DNA from: Fistulifera solaris
Lineage: Eukaryota; Bacillariophyta; Bacillariophyceae; Naviculales; Stauroneidaceae
Reading direction: 5' to 3'
Length of the DNA stretch: 64,000 nt
Assembly: GCA_030295235.1 (NCBI GenBank)
Contig: AP026140.1
Coordinates: 930,001 to 994,000, forward strand
In this document: positions 54,601 to 64,000 of the stretch, one piece after another
Position numbering within the stretch: the stretch's first letter is position 1
Layout: the number at the start of each line of letters is the position of its first letter
Translations under genes and position numbers: made by a program
The notes under the pieces: model-generated
The model's input: only the letters and a program-made list of their open reading frames with translations
What the model was told of the DNA's origin: nothing
The model's database searches: none

Positions 54601-54709
54601 TGTTCGTAATCGACAACTGCTGGGTCTACTCAGAAGATATACGAGCCGCCAATCGTTCGCGCGTTCGAAAGGAGATGGTTCGTCCAGCGACGAAAGGCTA
54701 AACGAATGA
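51615..54709 (+). CDS. GCLC: Glutamate-cysteine ligase, catalytic subunit, with a large internal insertion (3 introns, several frame breaks)
   Basis: First enzyme of glutathione synthesis (Glu + Cys + ATP to gamma-Glu-Cys). Family blocks in order: TWEESKRDLKYIREAGMRQF, LLWGDEIEYGIF, WVPEYGAWMVEATPDRPYTG, HPRFGTLTANIRQRRGEKVS, IHMDAMAF then MGNCCLQITFQAQDI, RWGVISESVDDRTPAERG, LAQHVSHLFIRDPLVVF, IQSTNWQTVRWKPPPPR, DYFPGLIPLVHAYLD, and KYKRDSIVTDEIAYDLM. Introns: 51619-51699 (after ATGG, so exon 1 codes M-G), 51916-51994 and 53667-53734. The start is inferred from M-G-L-L. Single-base breaks occur around 52010-52025, 52500-52600, 53125 and 53990. About 200 extra residues lie between VPLFRDLHTPEYQ and IHMDAMAF. 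The product is about 950 residues; human is 637. Confidence 0.93.
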
Positions 54710-55271
54710 ATTAAATCGGAGCGCCATATGCTAAGCTTGTAGAATAGCAAACGTTTCGACAGATGTTAGAAAATGTGTTAGGGTGCTAAATGGATCTTTA
54801 TTGCTGTATCAAACCTTTGGCTTGCAGGTCAAAAAGAGACAACCTTAACTCAGCTCAATGCACGTGGCTTAATAGTTTGTTTTAAGCTTTAGATCAGACG
54901 CATAGTTTGAAAATAACGAGCACAATCCAAGCAATGATTGTTAGTAACGAAACACCACTTAGGGTCTGCACCTGTAGACAAGCCTAGAAACAATCATGAC
55001 TCGAGACTCACGACTGAAAAGCAGTCGTGGTCACTGCACCGGCACATTGTTTATCTCATACGTACTGTAGTAGTAACGCCATTCAAACGTGGTACATTTC
55101 AGTTTATAGAAAGTCGTTCAACGGCTTCCCTCGGACACGATAATTATTGAAAGAGACATCGTCGCATTTATTGCGACGATGTTTCGTTGCCCTATGATTT
55201 ATTTCCCTTCGGTTGTCTCTTGCTCTTCCTTTCGTTCATAAAAATACAGATCTTCTTGTATCCTTTACACT
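54710..55271. other. Intergenic, with a perfect inverted motif
   Basis: No gene seen. At 55009-55029 the arms CACGACTG and CAGTCGTG are perfectly inverted around AAAAG, about 240 bp before the transporter start. A second hairpin-like GTCGCA...TGCGACGAT sequence lies at about 55158-55182. Confidence 0.5.
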
Positions 55272-56486
55272 ATGGAAACCTCGGATCACACGGCAACTTC
55301 GGAGGACCCGTTTCTCGCGCGAAAACGCAGTTCCGGAACGACGACGAAACGAAGTACGGCCGGTCATCTTCGCCTCGACGAGGAAAACGGAAGTCAATCG
55401 AATGCTTCATTGCGCACGAAGCGAAAACGCAAAACTGCGGCTTCGGCTACCGCGAATTGTATCAAATATGGGGCTCTCTTCCTACTGGTGGCGCAAATGG
55501 TGGGCCTGGTATTACTGATGCGATACACTCGTACGCAAGAAGGTCAAATGTATCTTGCATCCACCGCGGTTTTCTTCATGGAAATGCTTAAATTAGTCAT
55601 CTGCGTGGTAATTGCGGTCTATCAAATTGGATGGAAGGAATCGTGGCGGCAAACTTTGGTTCCGGTGGAGTTATTCAAGCTCTGTGTTCCTTCTTTTCTG
55701 TACACGATTCAGAACAATCTGCTCTATTTGGCATTAAGCCACTTGGATGCTGCGACCTATCAAGTGTGTTATCAGCTCAAAATATTAACGACGGCCATCT
55801 TTAGTGTTGTGTTACTGCAACGACAATTCTCCGCGCAGAAATGGCTCTCTCTCGTGTTGTTAATGGTGGGAGTCATTGTCGTTCAGTTTCATTCCTCCAG
55901 CGAGAGCGATAATCATCATCATCATCACCCTGAAGATGTCCTGCCGCAACACAAGAATGTGCTGGATGGAGCAGATGCAACAACACACGCATCGGAACGG
56001 TTCATTGGATTTGTAGCCGTCTTGTGTGCGGCTTGTACGTCTGGATTCTCGGGTGTCTATTTCGAAAAGATCTTGAAAGGAAGTACGACGAGTTTGTGGA
56101 TTCGCAATGTGCAGATGGGATTGCCTTCGGTGCTAGTCGCATTTGCGACTGTCTTGCTGAAAGACGGGGCTTCCGTGCGCACACAAGGACTGTTGCAAGG
56201 ATACAATCGAACCGTGTGGACCGTAATTTGGGTCCAGGCACTGGGTGGACTCATTGTAGCTACTGTCGTCAAGTACGCCGACAATGTTTTAAAGGTGTTT
56301 GCTGCCAGTTTCAGTATTGTCTTATCGTCGGTCATTTCGGCGGTCCTCTTCGATTTCCACCCGACAGCGTCGTTTGTAGTGGGAGCTTCGTTAGTAATTC
56401 TAGCCACCATCTTGTATGCGGCACCCGAAAAGAAAAGAAGAAAGAAGACTATACTACCACTCACATCTTCTAGTCTCAAGAGGTAG
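55272..56486 (+). CDS. Nucleotide-sugar transporter, SLC35A type
   Basis: 404 residues, frame intact, about ten hydrophobic spans. Family blocks are QNNLLYLALSHLDAATYQVC, YQLKILTTAIFSVVLLQRQF, SGVYFEKILKGSTTSLWIRN and the closing VKYADNVLKVFAASFSIVLS, the pattern of Golgi CMP-sialate/UDP-Gal/UDP-GlcNAc transporters. The N-terminus is polar and cytosolic with basic clusters (TKRKRKTAAS), and the C-terminus is Lys-rich (EKKRRKKTIL). A His run (about residues 216-221) lies in a loop. Substrate cannot be assigned from sequence. Confidence 0.88.
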   Translation: METSDHTATSEDPFLARKRSSGTTTKRSTAGHLRLDEENGSQSNASLRTKRKRKTAASATANCIKYGALFLLVAQMVGLVLLMRYTRTQEGQMYLASTAVFFMEMLKLVICVVIAVYQIGWKESWRQTLVPVELFKLCVPSFLYTIQNNLLYLALSHLDAATYQVCYQLKILTTAIFSVVLLQRQFSAQKWLSLVLLMVGVIVVQFHSSSESDNHHHHHPEDVLPQHKNVLDGADATTHASERFIGFVAVLCAACTSGFSGVYFEKILKGSTTSLWIRNVQMGLPSVLVAFATVLLKDGASVRTQGLLQGYNRTVWTVIWVQALGGLIVATVVKYADNVLKVFAASFSIVLSSVISAVLFDFHPTASFVVGASLVILATILYAAPEKKRRKKTILPLTSSSLKR

Positions 56487-56590
56487 TTGTAGGACATTAA
56501 TAGGTTACGCTCGATAAAGCTAAATGTTGAAGAGAGCCAACAGAAAACGAAAAACATTAGTTGCACGATTCAAAGTCTGTATCTTTCGTT

Positions 56591-58212
56591 TTACAAAGCC
56601 GAACCGCCACGTTGTGTCATTTCGGCGTAAAACTGTTCATCTTCTTGCTTGGATTTTCGTTTTTGCATGACATTGGTCTCGTACCGTTGTCGTTTACGGT
56701 CCGAAGCTTGCAAGGCTTGTAATTTCTCTTCATACGTGGTTCCCATTGACCGGTCGGCCATGGGAATGTGAGTCTCCGTATTGTTCATAATTTGTCCGTT
56801 CTGCTGCAGCCATTCCATGGCTTGTTTCCATGAAATCATTCTTTCTGACGGCACAGCTGCGATTTCATTTGTTAAATTTGCAAAATAACGCTTATTGTTC
56901 TTCTTCGATTGCACGCGCTTCTTTTCCAGATAGAATGCTTGCAGGTCGTCAGTACGAACTGTCAAGGACTCGATTGTTTCCAACAAATTCTGGATTCGTG
57001 CTGCCGTTAAAATGAGTTCCTTCCACTGCTCTTTTTGTGTTTCATAGACAGACCATAAGTTTGCGACGGTATACCCAAATTGCAAATGGCCGAAGCCGCA
57101 GTTGTGCAATACCAACGGTCGTTCAGGAGCCAGGGGATACGCTGGTTTCCCTGGATACTTCTTAACATCAAGCAACTCCGAAATAAGAGTCGGTGATTCG
57201 TATCCTCGACCGATACTAAACAAAATGGAAGCAATGCAGCGGATTTGATGCCAAAGAAAAGCCTGTCCTTGAATCTGAAAGTAGCAGACTCCAGACGCCG
57301 GCGGTTCTTTCTCCACAATGATGGCCTGATGAATCACCCGTTTGAAATTGTACACCTTTTCCACATCCATTTTACAAAAATTACGAAAATCATGTTCCCC
57401 CAGCAACAAGGTCATGGCATCTCGCATGCGCTCCAGATCCATTGATTCGGAATGAAAAAGTACCGATACGTCCGGTCGCGACACGAGAATCGCGCCGAGA
57501 AGGCATCGTCCACAGGTACCCAGCCTAATACTTGTATGTCAGATGGCAATAGATTGTTGAGAACTCGATCGTACGCGTATTCTCGAACGGTCCGCAATTG
57601 TTTCGGAGCACTTGGTTTGCGGGGAGGAACCCAAAGTTGCAGTGCATCTACTGCATTTTTCGGCAATTCATCTGTATTCAGTAGCCGTTGACCAGCTTCA
57701 TCCCAGGATGCTTGTAAAGAAATGGCACTTTTCAATTGCAACGCCACCACTTGGCCCGCCGCACTGACACCTTTATCGGTCCGACCACAACGTGAATATT
57801 GACAGCTGGATCGACCTTCTATCAAATATGCTTGACGCAACGCACGAAACAGTGCCTTTTCGACCGACTGATCGTGTTCGACACCAACATTTTCGGCCAA
57901 ACCAGTGTACTTGGAGCCGTCGTAATAGATTTGTAACGCAATGTGTCGTTTTCGAACGGTCGGCGGTTCTTGTTGCGCTAGCACAGTTGAAGCTGGAGCT
58001 ACTATTGAAGCACTGATGGAATTATTAGGTAACTGGGTCGATTGAGTCTCAGGGTAGAGTGTTGCAACAACCGATCGAAGTATTTCTTCATTCACCTGAT
58101 TCGTCTCTAGCAAATGAGATACAATTTCCAAAGCTTGCTCGCCATGTATTTCGAAAGGCTTTCCTTCCTCTCCTTTAAGAGACTTTAAGAAGATGGGTTT
58201 CTTGTTTGTCAT
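56591..58212 (-). CDS. PUS3: tRNA pseudouridine synthase, PUS3/Deg1 type (one frame break)
   Basis: TruA-family enzyme; the Deg1/PUS3 branch makes pseudouridine at tRNA positions 38/39. The N-terminal part has LQIYYDGSKYTGLAENVGVE and the catalytic loop YSRCGRTDKGVSAAGQVVAL (Asp in GRTDKG), then DRTYRYFF. After one base is lost near 57450 the frame continues SMDLERMRDAMTLLLGEHDF, RNFCKMD and GQAFLWHQIRCIASILFSIG. The GEHDFRNFCKMD text is particularly typical of PUS3. The product is about 540 residues with a basic coiled tail. Its start is 606 bp from that of FBPase, reading away from it. Confidence 0.9.
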
Positions 58213-58309
58213 TTAAAGAATGAATAGGATAATTGGTAGGCTTGTTACTTGGTACGATATATGGAATGACGGAATGAAAGAAAATGGATGGTTGATCTCT
58301 TTTCCTAAA

Positions 58310-58505
58310 AACAATCTCCCAGATTTTCTGGACATGTGAAAATACCACACCCCCACATTTTCTGGAAACGTGAAAATAACACACGCCCACATTTTCTGGA
58401 GACGTCAGTTTATCACTCACCCATATTTTCTGGACGCGTGATAGAACAGCAGTCTCCAGATTTCGAGTAAGGTTACACCCCCAGATTTTCTGGAAACATC
58501 CCATC
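58310..58505. repeat. Minisatellite of the same family as 4530-4800, reverse orientation
   Basis: About five units with the core CCAGATTTTCTGG or CCACATTTTCTGG, joined by ACGTGAAAATAACACAC-like linkers. The complement, TTTTCACGT...CCAGAAAAT.TGGG..TGTG, is the 4.5-kb unit. It lies in the shared 606-bp region between the PUS3 and FBPase starts. Confidence 0.85.
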
Positions 58506-58818
58506 GTGCAAACCCCAGCGCGACTGAAGAATCGCAGTCACGAAAAAAGCGCCACCCTAGAAAATTCGTTGCGGTTGCGGACGACGAAAGTTGTTCTCTT
58601 GTGGGGAACATCTGCTCGTCGGTGGGAAAGATCGACGATTTTGTTGTTGAGAAGAAGATACGTCAGTCGCAGCGCGCGTAAACGACGAAAAAAGACACTT
58701 TGACGAGAACGCACAAAATAGGAAAAAGAAGATTCTTGTGCACCTAGCCGAGAGCCAATAGCTTCTTCTTGGGATAATCGTCGTTGTATCACCTTTCGCT
58801 CTCTTCAGTATATTCAGC

Positions 58819-59960
58819 ATGTCCAGCAAATTCGATTCGGTGAGTTTGTTCGTTATATTGTGTTCTTTTTCGTCATGAGAATGCATTTTTTCCCCTGTTT
58901 GTTCCTCACAAGGTATCTTACGCATGCATCTCACCTTGATTATTCGACTCTTCAGAACGCCGCGACTTTGAGTCGCTTTGTCATGTCACAGACGAACGAT
59001 CACGATCTTGTTATCTTGTTAAATGCTCTCGCTATTTCTTGCAAACTCATTACTTCGGCCGTACAAAGAGCCGGCGTGGCGAAATTGTACGGTCTCGCTG
59101 GAGAAGTCAACAGTACCGGAGATGATCAAAAGAAACTCGATGTTTTATCGAATGATATGATGATTAATGCGCTCATTCATTCCGGTGTCTGCAGTGTCCT
59201 CGTTTCGGAAGAGAATGAAGAACCCATTATTGTGCCGCCCGCGTATTCGGGCAAATTCTGTGTCGCCTTTGATCCTCTCGATGGATCCAGCAACATTGAT
59301 TGCAACGTCAGTGTCGGTACGATCTTTAGCGTGTACGAACGCAAACCCGGCAGTCACGGATCCGTCGATGACTTGCTCCGCTCCGGAGCGCATTGCATTT
59401 GCGCTGGCTACGTCGTCTACAGTTCGGCCGTCGAACTTGTTTTCACGTTTCGGGGAGGCGATGTGCACGGGTTTTGTCTCGATAGTACCATTGGTGAATT
59501 CGTACACACGCGCGAGAAAATGATGTTCCCGGCGGATGGTGGAAAACGCATCTATTCTTGCAATGAAGGCAACGCCGTGCACTGGGATGACCCTATTCAA
59601 GAAGCGGTTGAACATTTCAAGACGGCCGAACAGCCGTACACGGCACGCTATGTCGGATCCATGGTAGCTGATATTCATCGCACCATCTTGTATGGTGGAA
59701 TTTATCTCTATCCGGCCGATGCCAAGGCGAAGAAGGGTAAATTGCGATTGCTCTATGAAGGGATTCCCATGGCCATGATTATCGAACAGGCGGGTGGTAT
59801 CGCGTCGACGGGAATGTTTGAAGGGAAGATTCAACGAGTCTTGGATTTGACACCCAATGAAATTCATGCCAAATGCCCTATTATCATGGGTGGAAAGCGG
59901 GATGTTCAAGTGGTGTACGATCAGTATGCTAAACACGGAGTCAATGTACCTTCGCTCTAA
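58819..59960 (+). CDS. FBP: Fructose-1,6-bisphosphatase, probably cytosolic (one intron)
   Basis: Hydrolyses fructose-1,6-bisphosphate in gluconeogenesis. Exon 1 (58819-58839) encodes MSSKFDS; the intron 58840-58955 (GTGAGT...TTCAG) leads to NAATLSRFVMSQTNDHDLVI. Metal and active-site motifs are present: SEENEEP, FDPLDGSSNIDCNVSVGTIF, YVGSMVADIHRTILYGGIYL, LRLLYEGIPMAMIIEQAGG. The spliced product is 341 residues, the normal family size. No signal or transit peptide is seen, so this is likely the cytosolic isoform and not the Calvin-cycle enzyme. The redox-regulated Cys loop of plastid forms is not evident. Frame intact. Confidence 0.95.
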
Positions 59961-60134
59961 GCAAGCACAGTCTATTAATGAAGTGAAAGCGAGTGTGTAG
60001 CACAAATTTATGCTAAACGAATGATAAAAGCCAATTTTTACAAAGATGCCAAGTACAACATGCTAAGTAGTAATCGTCGAAACCCTCAAAGTAGAAAAAC
60101 GTGTCCAACAGCAAGCTTTTTATCTTCTCAATTG

Positions 60135-63100
60135 TTATTTGGCGAATGTAGCACTTCCAGTCGAAAGACTCTGCCAGATGGATGGTATGGGGGAGTCATG
60201 CGATGTATTATCCGAAATACTACCAGGCACATTAATCTCTTTCATGCCCATCCGGGCGTGATGAATCTTCATCAATGAAACGGATAACTCGCTACTTTCA
60301 GAGTTCGCAGCTCGCTGCAGCAGAGTTTGCACAATTGGCTGCACATTTTCAATTCCGCCGAGCTCGAGGCGACCAAGAGCTGTGAGGACATCTTGTGGCC
60401 CGGCTTCGCGAGACAAAAAGTTAGTAGGTCAAGATCAGCCGACGTAACTTCTCGTCCGGCACATTTTGTTTGAACAAAATAAACCAATTCATCAGGAGGC
60501 CGGAGGTTTTCCCGCGTTACTTTTGATGGGCTTCGAGTGGCCTTGCTTAGTAACTTAAAAACTCGTCGCAGAAAACGCGCCGACGACTTGCTTTTAACGA
60601 CATCCAGTGATTTAGCTCCAATATATCGTATGTGCTCTCGTACTTTTTCTATCATCTGTAAGTTATTACTTAGCTCTGAATGTGCCATTATCTCGTCAAC
60701 TAACGCGGTAAACATCATGCCTCGTGTCAGAAACAAGCTTGCGCAATGAAAGAATCATTTTTACACACGTACCTAAGTCCAACGCAAGGTCGGTTTCGTT
60801 GATTTCCATGGCAAAGGCTAACAGAGTCATCAAATCACGTTTGTACATGACGTGTGTGCTGGAAGCCCGTGAAGCGACCGCCATGAAATGCATTTTGTAT
60901 TCCTTGGCTTGCTTCGTTTCATCGTCCATCTCTTGCAGAAATTGGATTGATAAGTGGCACCACTCCTGTAAACGAAGGTACTCTTTGAGGGAGGCGTTTT
61001 GAGCGAAGAGGAGGAAACCAGTCGATTCACTTACATTCACAAGATGGATGTCTCTTTTGCCAGATCCTGACCATCGATTGGGTGCAGCAGATTGGTAAGG
61101 TACGTATAGAAAAGATCTAAAAGCGGTCTTTGGAACTTGGATCCATCAGCAACTATACATTGTTTCTTCACCTGCCACGGTTGCAAATCAGGATAAGCCG
61201 AAGCACACAGATCAACTATTTTTCGACTTGATTCGTCCAGCTTTTCGCCTTGTAAGGTATGAAGGCGTTCCATAAACGCAGAGAGCATAGACTGCAAAAA
61301 AACATGTAAGATATAAAGATTCTTGTAGCGTTCAGCGCCATCGAAGACTCACCTCTTCATACAAAACCAGAGATCCCGTTCGGGCAATATGCTTCGAAAC
61401 GTCTTTGTGCCTAGGGTCATGCTGCGCTAATTCGAGAAGGACCTTTATCACACTTTCTGCCTTGCAAGAATTAGCGACAACAAGACAGGCGTGCAGCTTG
61501 AGATAGGCGCCAAAGCGATGCACAAATGTTGTGGCCTTCTCGTTGACTTCGCTTTCCTCAGGATTTTTCTCCAGTTGAGCAAGGATCACGGTAATGAAAT
61601 AATAGGTCAAAAGATAGCACCTGCGTACGACCTCATGGATTAGCAACGAAAGAAGCTGTAGGGACAAACCGAATGAGCGAGTCGGAGAGCTACAAGAGTA
61701 TCACTTACGTTTCTTCCCTAGTTTCAACATCCAGAACTTGCTCTTCGACTTGTTCACGTAAATTCTTAGTTGCGCGTGGTTTAGAAGAAACCGAAGCCAG
61801 ATTATTCGTTCCCATAGATTCCACTGTCAGATCATCCGAAAGCGTGCTTGATGCAGCAGTCGAGCCAGTATAATTTTGTCGATAGCCCGGCCACAAGATT
61901 CGACGCTGATCCCATGGCAAAGGGCGAAAGGTCTCGCACCAAGCAGGGAGAGCTTCTTCCAATAGAAATTGCGTAGCCGACATGACTTTTCCGTTGGGAG
62001 ATGCAGCTTGTCCGTCTTTATACTTACTAGTTGAGATGCTGGCAGAAGGTGAGCCAGCGTGGATGACAGTCGGAACGGCTTCTGCTTCTTGCGAAGACGC
62101 ATTAAGCTTTGTCGCCAAGTCAAACAAAACTGCCGTGACATCACCGGGAGGTAAAGCGCGACTCTTTTGCGTTTATGAATGATTTTGGATATCTTCTCAC
62201 CAAAAAGGAAATTGCTGAATACGTGCGACTCAAACGGGTCTTCCGACGTAACACTGTCGTCAGCATCTTCAGAATCCGATTCCACGGCTAAATTGGAAGT
62301 AACATTTTGGAGAAATTCAATGACCTGCTTGCGCCAAATTTCATCGTTCGCCGCCAATCGTAGCAACAATTCATCGCCGTCAATCTCTTCTTCGCCTTCG
62401 TCCGAATTTCCCGAAGCCACGGTGGCCATATCATTGTGATTATCTTCACTTTTTTTGCTCGGATAGTTATCGTGTAAATGGTAACGATCCTGGTTTCTAC
62501 TCAAGCACAACGAAAAAGTTTCAAGGGCACGACTACGACGAGAACTGGCGTTACTCCGTAGACTCAGCGTTGTTTTCCACGACTTGAAGGATCGAATATC
62601 TTTGCCACTATCGATGCGTTCCAAATAATTCGTTAGAGCTGTAGCCCCCAATATGGCTCTTCTACCACGTTCCAGGTATTGCTCCTTCGTCAGACTACTC
62701 GTATCCGATAAAGGGCTTGTTACTGGTTCCCTCTTTATTGACAAAAGTCCATCCCCTCGCAGGATCTTGCCGTACTTTTCTTCCCATGCAAAAATTCACT
62801 AACCGCGTGCTCCCGCTCGGCTTGTCTCCGTTCCGCCAGTGCTCTTGATATCCGTTCATTTGCGCATAACACCGATGATGGCGGTTCATTCTCTAAATCG
62901 CTTTCCGGACGTAATGGCAACAGTGGCTGTGTCTCTGGGGCGGTGGTTGTGATAGAGTCACTCTGATTGGCACTCGCCTCTTGTGACAGAAGGGGTGGTG
63001 ATTCAAACGGTATTCCACTAAGCTGATCGACCACCATGGGAAAGAGTGCCATGACATCGTTCGCTACTGCCTTGTCTCTTTGTTGTCTTTCGCTTTGTAG

Positions 63101-63880
63101 TAGTAGATCCATTCCTCCGATAGAATCAAAGCGCAATTGCAATGTCCGCGCATAGAGACCGGTAGTAGAATCGGGTGTACTCAGGGGTGCTAAGGCTTTC
63201 ATCAGTTGATCGATCGGTAAGCGAACCAGGCTGATATCGTTAACTGCCACGAGTACATCGCCTCTTCGAATGAGTCCAGCCAACTGCGCTGGAGATGCTC
63301 TTCCGTCAATCAGTGCATTGAGACTTTGCACGATGACTTTTCCAGCAATGACACTCAGCTTCATCCCCAATGACACATCGCCGAATTCCTCTTCCTTCTC
63401 GTCTTTTGCTGTGTTCATGCTTGCTACGGAATCGTTCTCAGCTTCAGGTTTGAATTCTCGTTTTCGAACAGCACGCCTTATCAAAGTCACTTGATACTGG
63501 GAAGGCGGCATTGACAAACCCAACACTGTTGCAGATTGTTCCTCAATTTCTACCACACGTGCCGCAATGCGCCCATTTTTCCGTTTTCGTTTCCGAATCG
63601 TCCTTGGTGTCTGAGGAGAAAGATTGTTGAGATTATTGCTTCGCGGTGTTATTCCGTTTGCGGCATTGTTGTTATTTTGTTTCGGAGGAGTTGCTGCCTC
63701 TCCCAATTCGTCGTCATGTACAGTGACGGCAAAATCAACCGTGACAGGTTTTCGTACTGACGTATCTTGTAAATTATCGATTTGTTGATGAGCGATCACT
63801 TCCGAAGAATCATTGGGCGCTTCATTGTCCTCTGCGTCTTGTTGAGCAACTGCATCAGTCGCATCCTGTTTGTCATCCAT
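60135..63880 (-). CDS. Large PDZ-domain protein of unknown function (4 introns, several frame breaks)
   Basis: About 1170 residues. The N-terminal third is disordered with a basic patch (RTIRKRKRKNGRIAARVVEI), then a PDZ domain at about residues 160-240: GMKLSVIAGKVIVQSLNALI, GRASPAQLAGLIRRGDVLVA, VNDISL. The rest is helical, without a match I can name. Introns: 61656-61708, 61292-61353, 60966-61034 and 60721-60772, all GT-AG and very short (52-69 nt). Single-base breaks are apparent near 62775, 62160, 61055 and 60410, plus one at the first intron junction. They separate otherwise continuous text (EKYGKILRGDGLLSIKREPV; ALPPGDVTAVLFDLATKLNA). A PDZ scaffold for membrane or trafficking complexes is possible; no more can be said. 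Confidence 0.6.
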
Positions 63881-64000
63881 TCTTTACTGCTATTGCTTGT
63901 GCTAAACAACCGCGCAATCGCTCGCTCTCAAACACTCGTCCTCTCGTAGTGCAATGAAAAGGAATGAACAATCGAGCAGAGCAATTGCATTGCAATAACC
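63881..64000. promoter_or_regulatory. Probable promoter side of the PDZ gene, cut by the window end
   Basis: Only 120 bp upstream of the PDZ start are visible. No motif can be assigned. Confidence 0.3.

Noticed and set aside
59145-60005. 286-codon frame antisense to FBPase
   Set aside because: It is opposite a perfectly conserved enzyme and its own sequence matches nothing; codon-mirror effect.

Overview
The window looks like nuclear DNA from a photosynthetic stramenopile, most likely a diatom. The evidence is a compact gene layout on both strands, short GT-AG introns (about 52-119 nt), eukaryotic housekeeping proteins throughout (AAR2, FCF1, EMC6, FIS1, NAA35, Beclin/ATG6, glutamate-cysteine ligase, PUS3, FBPase), and a small ferredoxin-like protein whose signal peptide ends just before a Phe, as in diatom plastid pre-sequences. 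The species cannot be named from the sequence alone. LAYOUT. 0.1-4.4 kb: three tandem short-chain dehydrogenases that share an N-myristoylation-type start. 4.9-7.3 kb: AAR2 and FCF1. 7.4-10.7 kb: two paralogous proteins with a zinc-type Cys/His domain and a palindrome-rich repeat array between them. 11.2-14.0 kb: SDHAF1-like, a protein with a Yvh1-type zinc domain, and EMC6. 14.3-19.8 kb: a ZNFX1-type RNA helicase. 20.9-23.9 kb: RING-CH, RING-H2 and a double cytochrome-b5-like (MAPR) protein. 24.0-25.2 kb: a large palindrome-rich array. 25.3-29.5 kb: Kir channel, ferredoxin-like protein, ZIP transporter and FIS1. 30.5-38.4 kb: a decayed amino-acid transporter, a secreted protein, NAA35 and an L1-domain nucleolar protein. 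38.5-39.6 kb: a Ser-rich protein with broken relatives at 48.7-49.5 and about 50.8 kb. 40.0-43.9 kb: an LTR-type element. 44.3-47.6 kb: Beclin and a PPR protein. 51.6-54.7 kb: glutamate-cysteine ligase. 55.3-64 kb: nucleotide-sugar transporter, PUS3, FBPase and a large PDZ protein. HOW THE GENES RELATE. They do not form one pathway. They are mostly single housekeeping genes, plus one tandem family (SDR) and two dispersed paralogous families. Several touch RNA metabolism (AAR2, FCF1, Yvh1-like, L1-domain, PUS3, ZNFX1, PPR). MAIN CAUTIONS AND HIGHLIGHTS. About half of the conserved genes carry single-base frame breaks, often in homopolymer runs, and these look more like assembly or base-calling errors than decay. 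The most unusual non-genic signal is a set of five intergenic arrays built from short palindromes of the CCAGA-N3-TCTGG type. The most unusual coding signals are an extra stretch of about 200 residues with an SH3-like segment inside glutamate-cysteine ligase, and a Yvh1-type zinc domain with no phosphatase domain.
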